Positions 6,070 to 11,932 of a DNA stretch of 11,932 nt are shown piece after piece. The translations under genes and the position numbers were made by a program. Each line of letters starts with the position of its first letter. Positions within the stretch are counted from its first letter, which is position 1. The DNA is taken from contig ONLC01000039.1 of NCBI GenBank assembly GCA_900318545.1, positions 1-11,932 on the forward strand, given 5' to 3'. The notes beneath the pieces were generated by a model. That model saw only the letters and a program-made list of their open reading frames with translations, did not search any database and had not been told where the DNA came from. This DNA comes from an uncultured Eubacteriales bacterium (GTDB taxonomy: Bacteria > Bacillota > Clostridia > Oscillospirales > Ruminococcaceae).

Positions 6070-6149
6070 ATCAGCTTTCATATTCTGCTATCCACATTGA
6101 ATTTTTATCGGGACGAGCTGCCGCAGCAACGGACAAAAACAGGAACAAC
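5946..6149. other. Intergenic stretch without recognisable genes
   Basis: This lies between the short ORF and the tRNA-Ser terminator. The left part is AT-rich with A and T runs; the right part (about 6100-6140) is more GC-balanced. Neither strand has an ORF with a ribosome binding site. No duplicated tRNA 3' end (att site), integrase remnant or structured RNA family is recognised. It contains the right arm of the inverted repeat at 6060-6069. Confidence 0.5.
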
Positions 6150-6183
6150 AAAAAAACAGCAGCCCTCCTAAAAAGAGGACTGC
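6150..6183 (-). terminator. Rho-independent terminator of tRNA-Ser
   Basis: On the minus strand, GCAGTCCTC (6183-6175) pairs with GAGGGCTGC (6167-6159), 9 bp with one G-U, 7-nt loop; TG and seven T residues follow (6156-6150). It starts 10 nt after the tRNA CCA end. Confidence 0.92.
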
Positions 6184-6192
6184 CGTACATAC

Positions 6193-6283
6193 TGGCGGAG
6201 ACGGTGAGATTCGAACTCACGAGCCCGGTTAAGGGCTAACGCATTTCGAGTGCGCCCCGTTATGACCACTTCGATACGTCTCC
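6193..6283 (-). tRNA. tRNA-Ser(CGA)
   Basis: 91 nt with encoded CCA (6195-6193). The acceptor stem GGAGACG/CGTCTCC is a perfect 7 bp. The anticodon loop CTCGAAA carries CGA (plus-strand 6246-6248), reading UCG codons. A long variable arm with GCCC/GGGC pairing identifies a class II serine tRNA. The T arm GTGAG-TTCGAAT-CTCAC is intact. It stands alone as a single-gene transcription unit with its own promoter and terminator. Confidence 0.97.
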
Positions 6284-6312
6284 GTATTAATGCCGCTATC
6301 AGCGACTAATAT

Positions 6313-6341
6313 ATTATACACTATCTCGGATGAAAAATCAA
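6313..6341 (-). promoter_or_regulatory. Promoter of tRNA-Ser
   Basis: On the minus strand: -35 TTGATT (6341-6336), a 17-bp spacer, -10 TATAAT (6318-6313). The predicted start near 6306 leaves about 23 nt of 5' leader for RNase P removal. Unlike the protein-gene promoters here it lacks a TGn extension. Confidence 0.75.
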
Positions 6342-6391
6342 GCCCTTTTTATAAAAAATATATTCTTTCTGCTTTTTGTATAAAAAAGGCT
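6341..6391. repeat. Inverted repeat abutting the -35 boxes of two divergent promoters
   Basis: AGCCCTTTTTATA (6341-6353) and TATAAAAAAGGCT (6379-6391) are complementary at 12 of 13 positions. The left arm touches the -35 of the tRNA-Ser promoter and the right arm touches the -35 of the acyl-CoA ligase promoter, each sharing one base with it. It could be a shared operator, an upstream (UP-like) A-tract pair, or a relict terminator. Confidence 0.55.
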
Positions 6392-6419
6392 TTACATTTT
6401 TTGCGAATTGTGGTATACT
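6391..6419 (+). promoter_or_regulatory. Promoter of the acyl-CoA ligase gene
   Basis: -35 TTTACA (6391-6396), a 17-bp spacer, then -10 TATACT (6414-6419) preceded by TGG (extended -10). The predicted start near 6426 gives a leader of about 54 nt with no recognised riboswitch. Confidence 0.75.
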
Positions 6420-6479
6420 GTTATTGGTTTAATACTTTTATGCTTTTAATCTTTATATTGCTAAAATGAAAGGACGATA

Positions 6480-8117
6480 ATGATGCCAATCACTGAGCTT
6501 CTCGAAAGAAATGCGCGTGAATACGGAAATGATGTAAGCCTTGTCGAGGTCAATCCCGAGATCAAGGAAAGAAAAAGAGTCACATGGAAGGAGTACGAGC
6601 TCATTGAGCCCGACCCTGAATGTCATTACAGACGTGAGATAACCTGGAGCGTGTTCGATGAAAAGGCAAACCGCTTTGCAAATATGCTCCTCAAAAGGGG
6701 CGTTACCAAGGGTGATAAGGTGGGTATCCTCCTTATGAACTGTCTTGAATGGCTGCCCATCTATTTTGGTATACTCAAAACAGGTGCTCTTGCTGTGCCG
6801 CTTAATTTCAGGTATACCTCTGATGAGATCAAGTACTGTCTTGACCTTGCAGAGGTAGATGTGCTGATGTTCGGCCCCGAGTTCATCGGCAGAGTTGAGG
6901 AGATAGCTGATGAGATCAGCAGAAACAGGCTCCTTTTCTATGTAGGAGAGAACTGTCCCACCTTTGCCGAGCACTATGACAGGCTCGTTGCGAACTGTCC
7001 GAGTACGGCTCCCGATATAAAGCTGACTGACAAAGACGATGCCGCAATCTATTTCTCCTCGGGAACTACAGGCTTCCCTAAGGCTATACTGCATAACCAT
7101 GAGAGCCTTATGCACTCATGTAAGGTCGAGCAGAACCACCACGGTCAGCAGAGAGATGATGTGTTCCTCTGCATTCCTCCTCTTTATCATACCGGTGCTA
7201 AGATGCACTGGTTCGGAAGCCTTATTTCTGGCTCAAAGGCTGTGCTTCTTAAAGGAGTTAAGCCAAAGTTCATTCTTGAGACTGTCTCGAACGAGAAATG
7301 TACTATAGTATGGCTTCTTGTGCCATGGGCACAGGATATCCTTGATGCTATCGACAGGGGCGATGTGAACCTCGCTGACTATGAGCTCTCCCAGTGGAGA
7401 CTTATGCACATTGGTGCTCAGCCTGTTCCGCCCTCTCTTATCGCAAGGTGGAAGAAGGTCTTCCCGAATCATCAGTACGATACTAACTATGGTCTCAGCG
7501 AGTCCATAGGCCCCGGCTGCGTACACCTCGGAGTTGAGAACATACATAAGGTCGGAGCTATAGGCAAGGCAGGCTACGGCTGGGAGACAAAGATCATTGA
7601 CGAAAACGGCAATACCGTACCCCGTGGTGAGGTCGGTGAGCTGGCTGTTAAGGGCCCCGGAGTTATGACCTGCTACTACAGAGATCAGAAGGCTACCGAT
7701 GAGGTGCTTCACGGTGACTGGCTGTACACAGGTGATATGGCTCAGGAGGACGAGGACGGCTTTATCTTCCTTGTTGACAGAAAGAAGGATGTTATCATCA
7801 GCGGCGGCGAAAACCTCTACCCTGTACAGATAGAGGACTTCCTCAGAAGCAACGATGCTATCAAGGACGTAGCTGTTATAGGTCTGCCCGATAAGCGTCT
7901 TGGTGAGATAGCTGCTGCTATCATCGAGCTCAAGCCCGACCACCCCTGCACAGAGGACGACATCAACGAATTCTGCCGCAAGCTCCCAAGGTACAAGAGA
8001 CCTCACAAGATCATTTTCGCAGAGGTACCGAGGAACCCCACAGGTAAGATCGAAAAGCCGAAGCTTCGTCAGATCTACTGCGGAGAGAGTCTTGTAGCCG
8101 CTCAGAACAAGGGCTAA
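6480..8117 (+). CDS. AMP-dependent acyl-CoA ligase (adenylate-forming enzyme)
   Basis: 545 aa, full-length member of the ANL superfamily (acyl-CoA synthetases, NRPS adenylation domains, luciferases). It activates a carboxylic acid to an acyl-AMP and then probably transfers it to CoA. Core motifs: P-loop SSGTTGFPK (193-201), YGLSES (337-342), YTGD (416-419) with ATP-ribose D419, DRKKD (433-437) with the hinge region, SGGENLYP (441-448), and NPTGK (519-523) with catalytic K523. The N-terminus has a longer entry segment than usual, with TW strand motifs at about 35 and 55. The length and C-terminal lid argue for a free-standing medium/long-chain fatty or aromatic acid CoA ligase rather than an NRPS module; the substrate cannot be read. 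AAAGGA lies 5 nt before ATG 6480 and 8 nt before the adjacent ATG 6483, so either may be used. It is monocistronic with its own promoter and terminator; no beta-oxidation genes are nearby. Confidence 0.9.
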   Translation: MMPITELLERNAREYGNDVSLVEVNPEIKERKRVTWKEYELIEPDPECHYRREITWSVFDEKANRFANMLLKRGVTKGDKVGILLMNCLEWLPIYFGILKTGALAVPLNFRYTSDEIKYCLDLAEVDVLMFGPEFIGRVEEIADEISRNRLLFYVGENCPTFAEHYDRLVANCPSTAPDIKLTDKDDAAIYFSSGTTGFPKAILHNHESLMHSCKVEQNHHGQQRDDVFLCIPPLYHTGAKMHWFGSLISGSKAVLLKGVKPKFILETVSNEKCTIVWLLVPWAQDILDAIDRGDVNLADYELSQWRLMHIGAQPVPPSLIARWKKVFPNHQYDTNYGLSESIGPGCVHLGVENIHKVGAIGKAGYGWETKIIDENGNTVPRGEVGELAVKGPGVMTCYYRDQKATDEVLHGDWLYTGDMAQEDEDGFIFLVDRKKDVIISGGENLYPVQIEDFLRSNDAIKDVAVIGLPDKRLGEIAAAIIELKPDHPCTEDDINEFCRKLPRYKRPHKIIFAEVPRNPTGKIEKPKLRQIYCGESLVAAQNKG

Positions 8118-8131
8118 AAACATGGACAGAA

Positions 8132-8166
8132 AAGCTGCACGGATGATTTCTGTGCAGCTTATTTTT
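8132..8166 (+). terminator. Rho-independent terminator of the acyl-CoA ligase gene
   Basis: Stem AAGCTGCAC (8132-8140) with GTGCAGCTT (8152-8160), 9 bp, 11-nt loop, then ATTTTT. It begins 14 nt after the stop codon. Confidence 0.88.
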
Positions 8167-8197
8167 GCACCTCCCTGCCCTCAGCCGTGACAGTTTG

Positions 8198-8226
8198 TTG
8201 ACAAAAACTCTCGGGCATGGTACAAT
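8198..8226 (+). promoter_or_regulatory. Strong promoter of the NusG-II / Gx pair
   Basis: Consensus -35 TTGACA (8198-8203), a 17-bp spacer, then -10 TACAAT (8221-8226) preceded by TGG (extended -10). The transcript would start near 8233, so an in-frame TTG at 8230 would not be transcribed; this supports the ATG at 8260. Confidence 0.85.
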
Positions 8227-8259
8227 TGGTTGGGAAATATTCTTAACAGAGGTACCACA

Positions 8260-8625
8260 ATGAAAGGAAAAAGAATCTGGATATCCGCCGCACTGGCTGT
8301 TATCATCATAAGCGGTGCTGTGAGTGCTTATATGCTGCTGCGGTCGAAGGGTAAAACTGTCGAGATAATCTCGGACGGAAAAACTATATATACTCTCGAT
8401 CTGAGCCTTGAAAGGGACCGTGAGATAATCGTCGAATATAAGGGCAGAAAAAATGTGATAAAGATTGAAAACGGTGACATTTACATGGGCGAAGCCGATT
8501 GTCCCGACCATACCTGTGTTAAAACAGGGCATCTCAGCAAGAGCGGTGTGCCTATAGTGTGCCTGCCGAACAAGCTGATGATAAGGTACAAGGAAGGCGG
8601 TGAGCTCGATGCCGCAACTCAGTAA
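8260..8625 (+). CDS. NusG domain II-containing exported/anchored protein
   Basis: 121 aa. An N-terminal signal-anchor helix (about residues 7-24, after MKGKR) is followed by an extracytoplasmic domain with the pattern of the NusG_II family: a Gly-Asp-Ile-Tyr-Met turn, then DCPDHTCVKTG and SKSGVPIVCLPNKLMI. Three Cys residues (two in the CPDHTC segment and one in VCLPN) are conserved-looking and could bind a metal or cofactor. The name comes from the fold only; it is not a transcription factor. The family is commonly found next to Gx-transporter genes in Firmicutes, as here. Its biochemical role is not established. The start at 8260 has AGAGGT 6 nt upstream. The end overlaps the next gene by 26 nt. 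Confidence 0.85.
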   Translation: MKGKRIWISAALAVIIISGAVSAYMLLRSKGKTVEIISDGKTIYTLDLSLERDREIIVEYKGRKNVIKIENGDIYMGEADCPDHTCVKTGHLSKSGVPIVCLPNKLMIRYKEGGELDAATQ

Positions 8626-9124
8626 AACAAGGCGGCTTGTAAGGCTCGGGCTGCTTACAGCTCTGGCACTTATAATCTTTGTGGTTGAAATGCAGATACC
8701 AAACCCTGTGCCTGTCCCGGGAGTCAAGCTCGGGCTTGCAAATATAATTACGGTATATGCGGTTTACCGCTACCGCTGGCATGAGGTGCTCGCAATACTG
8801 CTCATAAGGGTAATGCTCGGAGCTGTTTTCGGAGGGAATCTTATGGCGATACCCTTCAGCCTTACGGGAGGACTGCTCTGCCTTGGAGGTATGCTTATAC
8901 TGCGGCATTTCATTGACGAGGAGCACGTATGGATAGCAAGCCTGTTCTCGGCAGTGCTCCATAACCTCGGGCAGACAGCTGCCGCTATCGTCGTAATGCA
9001 GACAACTGCCGTTATTACCTACCTGCCGTTTCTGATCTTTACGGGCAGTATCGCAGGCGTATTTACGGGTATCGCCGCACAGCTGCTTATGAAAAAGCTG
9101 AAACTGAACAAAGCCGAAAAATAA
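8600..9124 (+). CDS. Gx transporter family membrane protein (heptaprenyl diphosphate synthase component I-like)
   Basis: 174 aa, about five hydrophobic segments (roughly residues 17-33, 43-58, 62-80, 84-101, 112-133, 137-160). The signature IPNPVPVPGVKLGLANI (33-49) and the following Arg/Gly-rich helices are those of the Hpre_diP_synt_I/Gx family. Old annotations call it a subunit of heptaprenyl diphosphate synthase, but the fold resembles small-molecule transporter S-components and no prenyltransferase partner is present. With the overlapping NusG-II protein it probably forms a membrane complex; the cargo is unknown. The start is taken as GTG 8600, with AAGGA 5 nt upstream inside the preceding gene. 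ATG 8609 is an alternative. The overlap implies translational coupling. The stop codon is embedded in the terminator stem. Confidence 0.85.
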   Translation: MSSMPQLSKTRRLVRLGLLTALALIIFVVEMQIPNPVPVPGVKLGLANIITVYAVYRYRWHEVLAILLIRVMLGAVFGGNLMAIPFSLTGGLLCLGGMLILRHFIDEEHVWIASLFSAVLHNLGQTAAAIVVMQTTAVITYLPFLIFTGSIAGVFTGIAAQLLMKKLKLNKAEK

Positions 9125-9153
9125 ACTGTCCTGCAAAAACAGGACAGTTTTTT
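9123..9153. terminator. Terminator after the Gx gene, probably bidirectional
   Basis: A perfect 11-bp stem, AAACTGTCCTG (9123-9133) with CAGGACAGTTT (9140-9150), 6-nt loop, and six Ts to 9153. On the minus strand it continues TTTATTTTTC, so it can also stop the convergent transcript ending at 9167. Confidence 0.9.
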
Positions 9154-9166
9154 CATCTGTTAGTCT

Positions 9167-9724
9167 TCATCGCTCCAGCCAGTTCGCCTTCTTAGATGCT
9201 GCCTTTTTGCATTTCTCAACAGTTGAATGCTCCGAAAGAGTGATATATCTTTTTGCATTATCATAACCTATAAGCTTATACCTTCCGCCGTTATCAGTGA
9301 TAATGTAGCGCACTATCGTATGAGTAGTATACGAGTTCGGATAGTCCTTTATCGGCCGCCTTATCTCGTCGTAGCACTTGTTGTAGGTGCTGTACTCCAC
9401 TACCCTTGCGCCGTCATACTCCTCAGGCGGAAGTTCGTTTTTTTGCTCTCTCTGATACAGTATCAAATCAGGTATGCCCCTGAACAGCAGAAACGAGAGC
9501 CCGGGGTCTGCCAGTCCCAGCAGTGCAAGCCACTTCACCGATGAGGTCAGAAAGCCCAGCGCTATCAGTATTCCGCCTACAGCAGGTATTCCTGAAACAG
9601 AGTGACCCTCCTTTTCGCTTGCCCTCGGAGCAAGCACATAGGTCATAAGTATAGCTCCGATACCCATGAGCACAAGAATGTCACAAGCGATATTCTCTTT
9701 AATAAATCCTATGACAGCACTCAC
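9167..9724 (-). CDS. Unrecognised membrane protein downstream of the EAL receptor
   Basis: 185 aa with the start used here; no family recognised. Two or three membrane segments lie in the first half: a helix in the first 32 residues (CDILVLMGIGAILM) and a hydrophobic stretch of about 35 residues containing GIPAVGGILIALGFL, KWLALLGLADPG and LSFLLF. The second half (about 95-185) is soluble, basic and Tyr-rich, with IVRYIITDNGGRYKLIGYDN suggesting a small beta-rich domain facing the cytoplasm. The start is uncertain: GTG 9733 and ATG 9730 are in frame but sit on top of the AGGGTGA ribosome-binding-like stretch, so GTG 9724, 8 nt after AGGG, is preferred. It lies 17 nt downstream of the EAL gene stop with no promoter or terminator between, so the two form one transcription unit. 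Confidence 0.7.
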   Translation of the reverse strand: MSAVIGFIKENIACDILVLMGIGAILMTYVLAPRASEKEGHSVSGIPAVGGILIALGFLTSSVKWLALLGLADPGLSFLLFRGIPDLILYQREQKNELPPEEYDGARVVEYSTYNKCYDEIRRPIKDYPNSYTTHTIVRYIITDNGGRYKLIGYDNAKRYITLSEHSTVEKCKKAASKKANWLER

Positions 9725-9741
9725 AAGCATCACCCTACTGA

Positions 9742-11811
9742 CTATTGTTTCATTCTCTGCTCATACTCGTCATGGGGCATAGGCTTTGCGAAATAATAAC
9801 CCTGTATCATATCACATTCCTGCTGTGCCAGAAAGTCTACCTGCTCCCTGACCTCAACGCCCTCAGCAACAGTTTTCATATTAAGGCTCTTTGCAAGCCT
9901 GATAGCCTCGGAGACTACTATCTCTCCCCTCTCGGTATCGGCAGCCTCGCCTCGGAAGAACTCCGCATCAAGCTTCAGCACATCAAGAGGCATATCCTTC
10001 AGCGAATTGAGCGACGAATAGCCCGAGCCGAAATCGTCCATAGAAACCGAGAAGCCATACGCTTTTAGCTTCATTATCGTATTTATCATAGCCTTCTTGT
10101 CATCAAAGAATGCACTCTCGGTAAGCTCTATCTCTATACAGCTGTGAGGTGCTCCCTCGCTGTCAACAAGGTCTCTTATCTGCTCGGCAAGGTCGCTCTC
10201 TATAAAGTGGGCACGGGACACGTTGACCGACACAGGCACGCACTTATATCCCTGATCGAGCCAGCGTTTCTGATCTCTTGCAACATGGGATATCATATAG
10301 TGGTCGATCTCGGTTATAAAGCCGTTTTTCTCAAAGATAGGTATAAACCTATAAGGGGTAACAAAACCAAACTCTGGCGACTGCCAGCGGATAAGTGCCT
10401 CAGCACCTCTGAGCTCTTCAGTGCGTGGATCATACTTAGGCTGATAGTATACTACAAACTCCTCATTGTCCAGTGCCTTTTGCTGCTGCTCCTGAACGGT
10501 ATCTCGCCAGCGTTGGTCCTCCATAAACTTACTGTCAAAGAGTGATACACCCGAGTCCTCTCGTCCGTCCAGTGCCGACCTTGCATTAGATGCGTTATTG
10601 TGGTACTCCTCGATGTCTACATTTTTTCTTCTCGGGAACAGCCCCGATGTATTCTCCACGGGCTCTACCATGTATATTCCCGCATGGAAAGCAAAGCGGT
10701 GAGCCTCATCTGTATGCTCAAGCTGCAGAATAAGCTCCTTGATACGCTGCTCCGCCTGCTGAGCTGAGTCCTCGATAAGCAGCAGATCAAAGGTGCCCTC
10801 ACTGTTTCTTGCACATATCTCATTTCTGCCAAGCGACTTTGCTATCATTTGGTGTATAGCTGTAAGCACCCTGTCGCCCTCTTCTATAGAGTGGCAGAGA
10901 CAGAAGCTTCTGTAGTTTATAAAGGTCAGATCCACTACCGCAAAGCGAGTTTTTGCCCACTTGCGCTTTCTGAGGATATGCTCTGCGTTAAAGAGGAACC
11001 ACATCCAGCTGCGGCCGTCGGTTGAGATATCATTGAAGAAAAGCTTTTTGACCTTGCTCTGATAGAGTGCATTTGAAACAGCATGGATAAATATTATTAT
11101 CATCACTATTGCCATTACAATTATCATAGCGAGTATTGCAACAAGCATAGCGGCAATATCCGTCATCTGTGCCATAACGTTTACCTTAACTATGAGGGTC
11201 GAATCTCCGTCTGTCGGCACGCTCAGCCAGATAGGTATCTTTATTGTTTCAATTGCCTGACCCAGCGACTTTTCATTGTCTTTATCAGAAGACAATGCTT
11301 TTTTCAGCTCATCATTTTCAGCCATATTACGAAGCAGCTTCATATATTCAAGCTCAATATCTCCGTCGCTGTCAGCACTGAGGAAGCTCCTCTCCGTATC
11401 GGTATATGTCGGAACCTTTACTACCTTGACCGTGTCCTCATCATCGTCGGGATCATTGTATTCCATATAGAGAAGGCTTTCCTTCTCACCGCAGGTATCA
11501 TCGCCCCTTGATGCAAGAACCTTTCCGTTCTTATCCCTCAGGATATACGTCCAGTTCTCCTTTTCCATAAGATCGAGTGCCGCCTGCTGACCGTTCTCCG
11601 TATTGTAAACAGAGGTCACAGCCATTATATGGCTGTACTCGGAGGTAAGCTTTGACTGCACAGATGCTTCTGCAAACACAGTCATCAACAGCAGCATTAT
11701 AAAGAATATCATCACGGATATCACAAAGAACATAATGATAGGCAGCCATATTCTGTGCTTGCGAAGCTTAAAATATTTTTTCTTTTTCTTATCTCTTTTA
11801 GCGGAAGCCAT
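9742..11811 (-). CDS. Membrane receptor with degenerate GGDEF and intact EAL (c-di-GMP phosphodiesterase) domains
   Basis: 689 aa. A Lys-rich cytoplasmic N-terminus, TM1 (about 21-47), an extracellular sensor region (48-218, acidic, with a Cache-like WTYILRDKNGKVLASRGDD strand pair), and TM2 (219-245). Residues about 262-420 form a GGDEF fold whose signature reads SEGTF (337-341) and whose second metal Asp is replaced by Thr (T296), so cyclase activity is not expected. The EAL domain spans about 435-685: E471-A-L, N530 in VNVSR, E562 in ELTES, D592-D593 in DDFGSGYSS, K613 in LKLD, E650 in VAEGVE, and Q670-G in QGYYFAKP. All metal and catalytic residues of active EAL phosphodiesterases are present, so it should hydrolyse c-di-GMP to pGpG in response to an external signal, with the GGDEF-like domain as a possible regulatory GTP-binding module. 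The start at 11811 has AAGGAG 8 nt upstream. Confidence 0.93.
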   Translation of the reverse strand: MASAKRDKKKKKYFKLRKHRIWLPIIMFFVISVMIFFIMLLLMTVFAEASVQSKLTSEYSHIMAVTSVYNTENGQQAALDLMEKENWTYILRDKNGKVLASRGDDTCGEKESLLYMEYNDPDDDEDTVKVVKVPTYTDTERSFLSADSDGDIELEYMKLLRNMAENDELKKALSSDKDNEKSLGQAIETIKIPIWLSVPTDGDSTLIVKVNVMAQMTDIAAMLVAILAMIIVMAIVMIIIFIHAVSNALYQSKVKKLFFNDISTDGRSWMWFLFNAEHILRKRKWAKTRFAVVDLTFINYRSFCLCHSIEEGDRVLTAIHQMIAKSLGRNEICARNSEGTFDLLLIEDSAQQAEQRIKELILQLEHTDEAHRFAFHAGIYMVEPVENTSGLFPRRKNVDIEEYHNNASNARSALDGREDSGVSLFDSKFMEDQRWRDTVQEQQQKALDNEEFVVYYQPKYDPRTEELRGAEALIRWQSPEFGFVTPYRFIPIFEKNGFITEIDHYMISHVARDQKRWLDQGYKCVPVSVNVSRAHFIESDLAEQIRDLVDSEGAPHSCIEIELTESAFFDDKKAMINTIMKLKAYGFSVSMDDFGSGYSSLNSLKDMPLDVLKLDAEFFRGEAADTERGEIVVSEAIRLAKSLNMKTVAEGVEVREQVDFLAQQECDMIQGYYFAKPMPHDEYEQRMKQ

Positions 11812-11834
11812 TTTTTTAGCTCCTTTTTCTTATT

Positions 11835-11855
11835 CTGCCTGACAAAGACAGACAG
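11835..11855 (-). other. Hairpin in the leader of the EAL receptor mRNA
   Basis: On the minus strand, CTGTCTG (11855-11849) pairs with CAGGCAG (11841-11835), 7 bp with one G-U, 7-nt loop. It falls right after the predicted transcription start (about 11859) and 9 nt before the ribosome binding site. It may stabilise the 5' end; no riboswitch class fits. Confidence 0.4.
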
Positions 11856-11865
11856 TTCTATGAAT

Positions 11866-11895
11866 AATATAGCACATATCGGGCTGACTTGTCAA
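11866..11895 (-). promoter_or_regulatory. Promoter of the EAL receptor operon
   Basis: On the minus strand: consensus -35 TTGACA (11895-11890), an 18-bp spacer, -10 TATATT (11871-11866) preceded by TGC (extended -10). Confidence 0.75.
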
Positions 11896-11903
11896 TCATC
11901 AAA

Positions 11904-11930
11904 TAAAAAAGAGAGAGCCTGAGCTCTCTC
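11904..11930 (-). terminator. Rho-independent terminator of an upstream gene outside the window
   Basis: GAGAGAGC (11911-11918) and GCTCTCTC (11923-11930) form an 8-bp stem with a CTGA loop. On the minus strand it is followed by TTTTTTATTTG. It ends 8 nt before the -35 box of the EAL operon promoter, so that operon is transcriptionally insulated from its upstream neighbour. Confidence 0.88.
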
Positions 11931-11932
11931 CG

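Noticed and set aside
6184..6192. Integration (att) site at the tRNA-Ser 3' end
   Set aside because: No duplicate of the tRNA 3' end and no integrase or phage gene in the window.
6039..6239. 66-codon plus-strand ORF ending ETVRFELTSPVKG
   Set aside because: Its C-terminus is the antisense of tRNA-Ser, a well-known source of false ORFs; it has no ribosome binding site.
7233..8123. 296-codon ORF antisense to the acyl-CoA ligase (and the antisense ORFs at 6453-7115 and 8011-8727)
   Set aside because: They mirror strongly coding sense frames and lack recognisable domains or start signals.
8230..8259. TTG start for the NusG-II protein at 8230
   Set aside because: It lies at or before the predicted transcription start of a strong promoter; ATG 8260 has its own ribosome binding site.

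Overview
The window looks like chromosomal DNA of an anaerobic, plant-fibre-degrading Clostridia, most likely a Ruminococcus (R. albus/R. flavefaciens type). The evidence is a secreted, membrane-anchored GH5 glycanase, a second surface protein with the long Thr tracts typical of ruminococcal linkers, strong AGGAG-type ribosome binding sites, moderate GC and dense packing of house-keeping genes. The species assignment is inference; no rRNA is present.

Layout, left to right. Positions 1-89 hold the first codons of ruvX (minus). Positions 141-923 (minus) encode a secreted Thr-rich single-pass surface protein of unknown function. Positions 1142-2953 (minus) encode a surface GH5 enzyme with Ig-like modules and a C-terminal anchor. 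Each of these last two has its own promoter and terminator, and they share a near-identical signal peptide start. Divergent from the GH5 gene is a plus-strand pair, a PrsW-type intramembrane protease with a C-terminal zinc ribbon (3241-4341) and the tRNA t6A dehydratase tcdA (4346-5062), ended by a bidirectional terminator. Facing it is a minus-strand MntA-HepT (MNT/HEPN) toxin-antitoxin pair (5149-5833). Upstream of that lies a gene-poor stretch with a possible gene remnant, and then tRNA-Ser(CGA) (6193-6283, minus).

From 6480 to 9124 on the plus strand are an acyl-CoA ligase and, behind its own promoter, an overlapping NusG-domain-II / Gx-transporter pair. The right end (9167-11811, minus) is a two-gene unit. 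It has a two-TM receptor with a degenerate GGDEF domain and an apparently intact EAL phosphodiesterase domain, followed closely by an unrecognised membrane protein. The last bases hold the terminator of a gene outside the window.

The promoters are unusually legible. Eight sigma-A-type promoters can be read, all with 17-18 bp spacers, and all seven that drive protein genes carry a TGn extended -10. I see no mobile element, prophage, CRISPR array or riboswitch. No wholly new system is evident. The best leads are the EAL receptor with its unknown membrane partner, the PrsW-zinc-ribbon fusion, the surface-protein/GH5 pair, and a symmetric inverted repeat whose arms abut the -35 boxes of two divergent promoters at 6341-6391.
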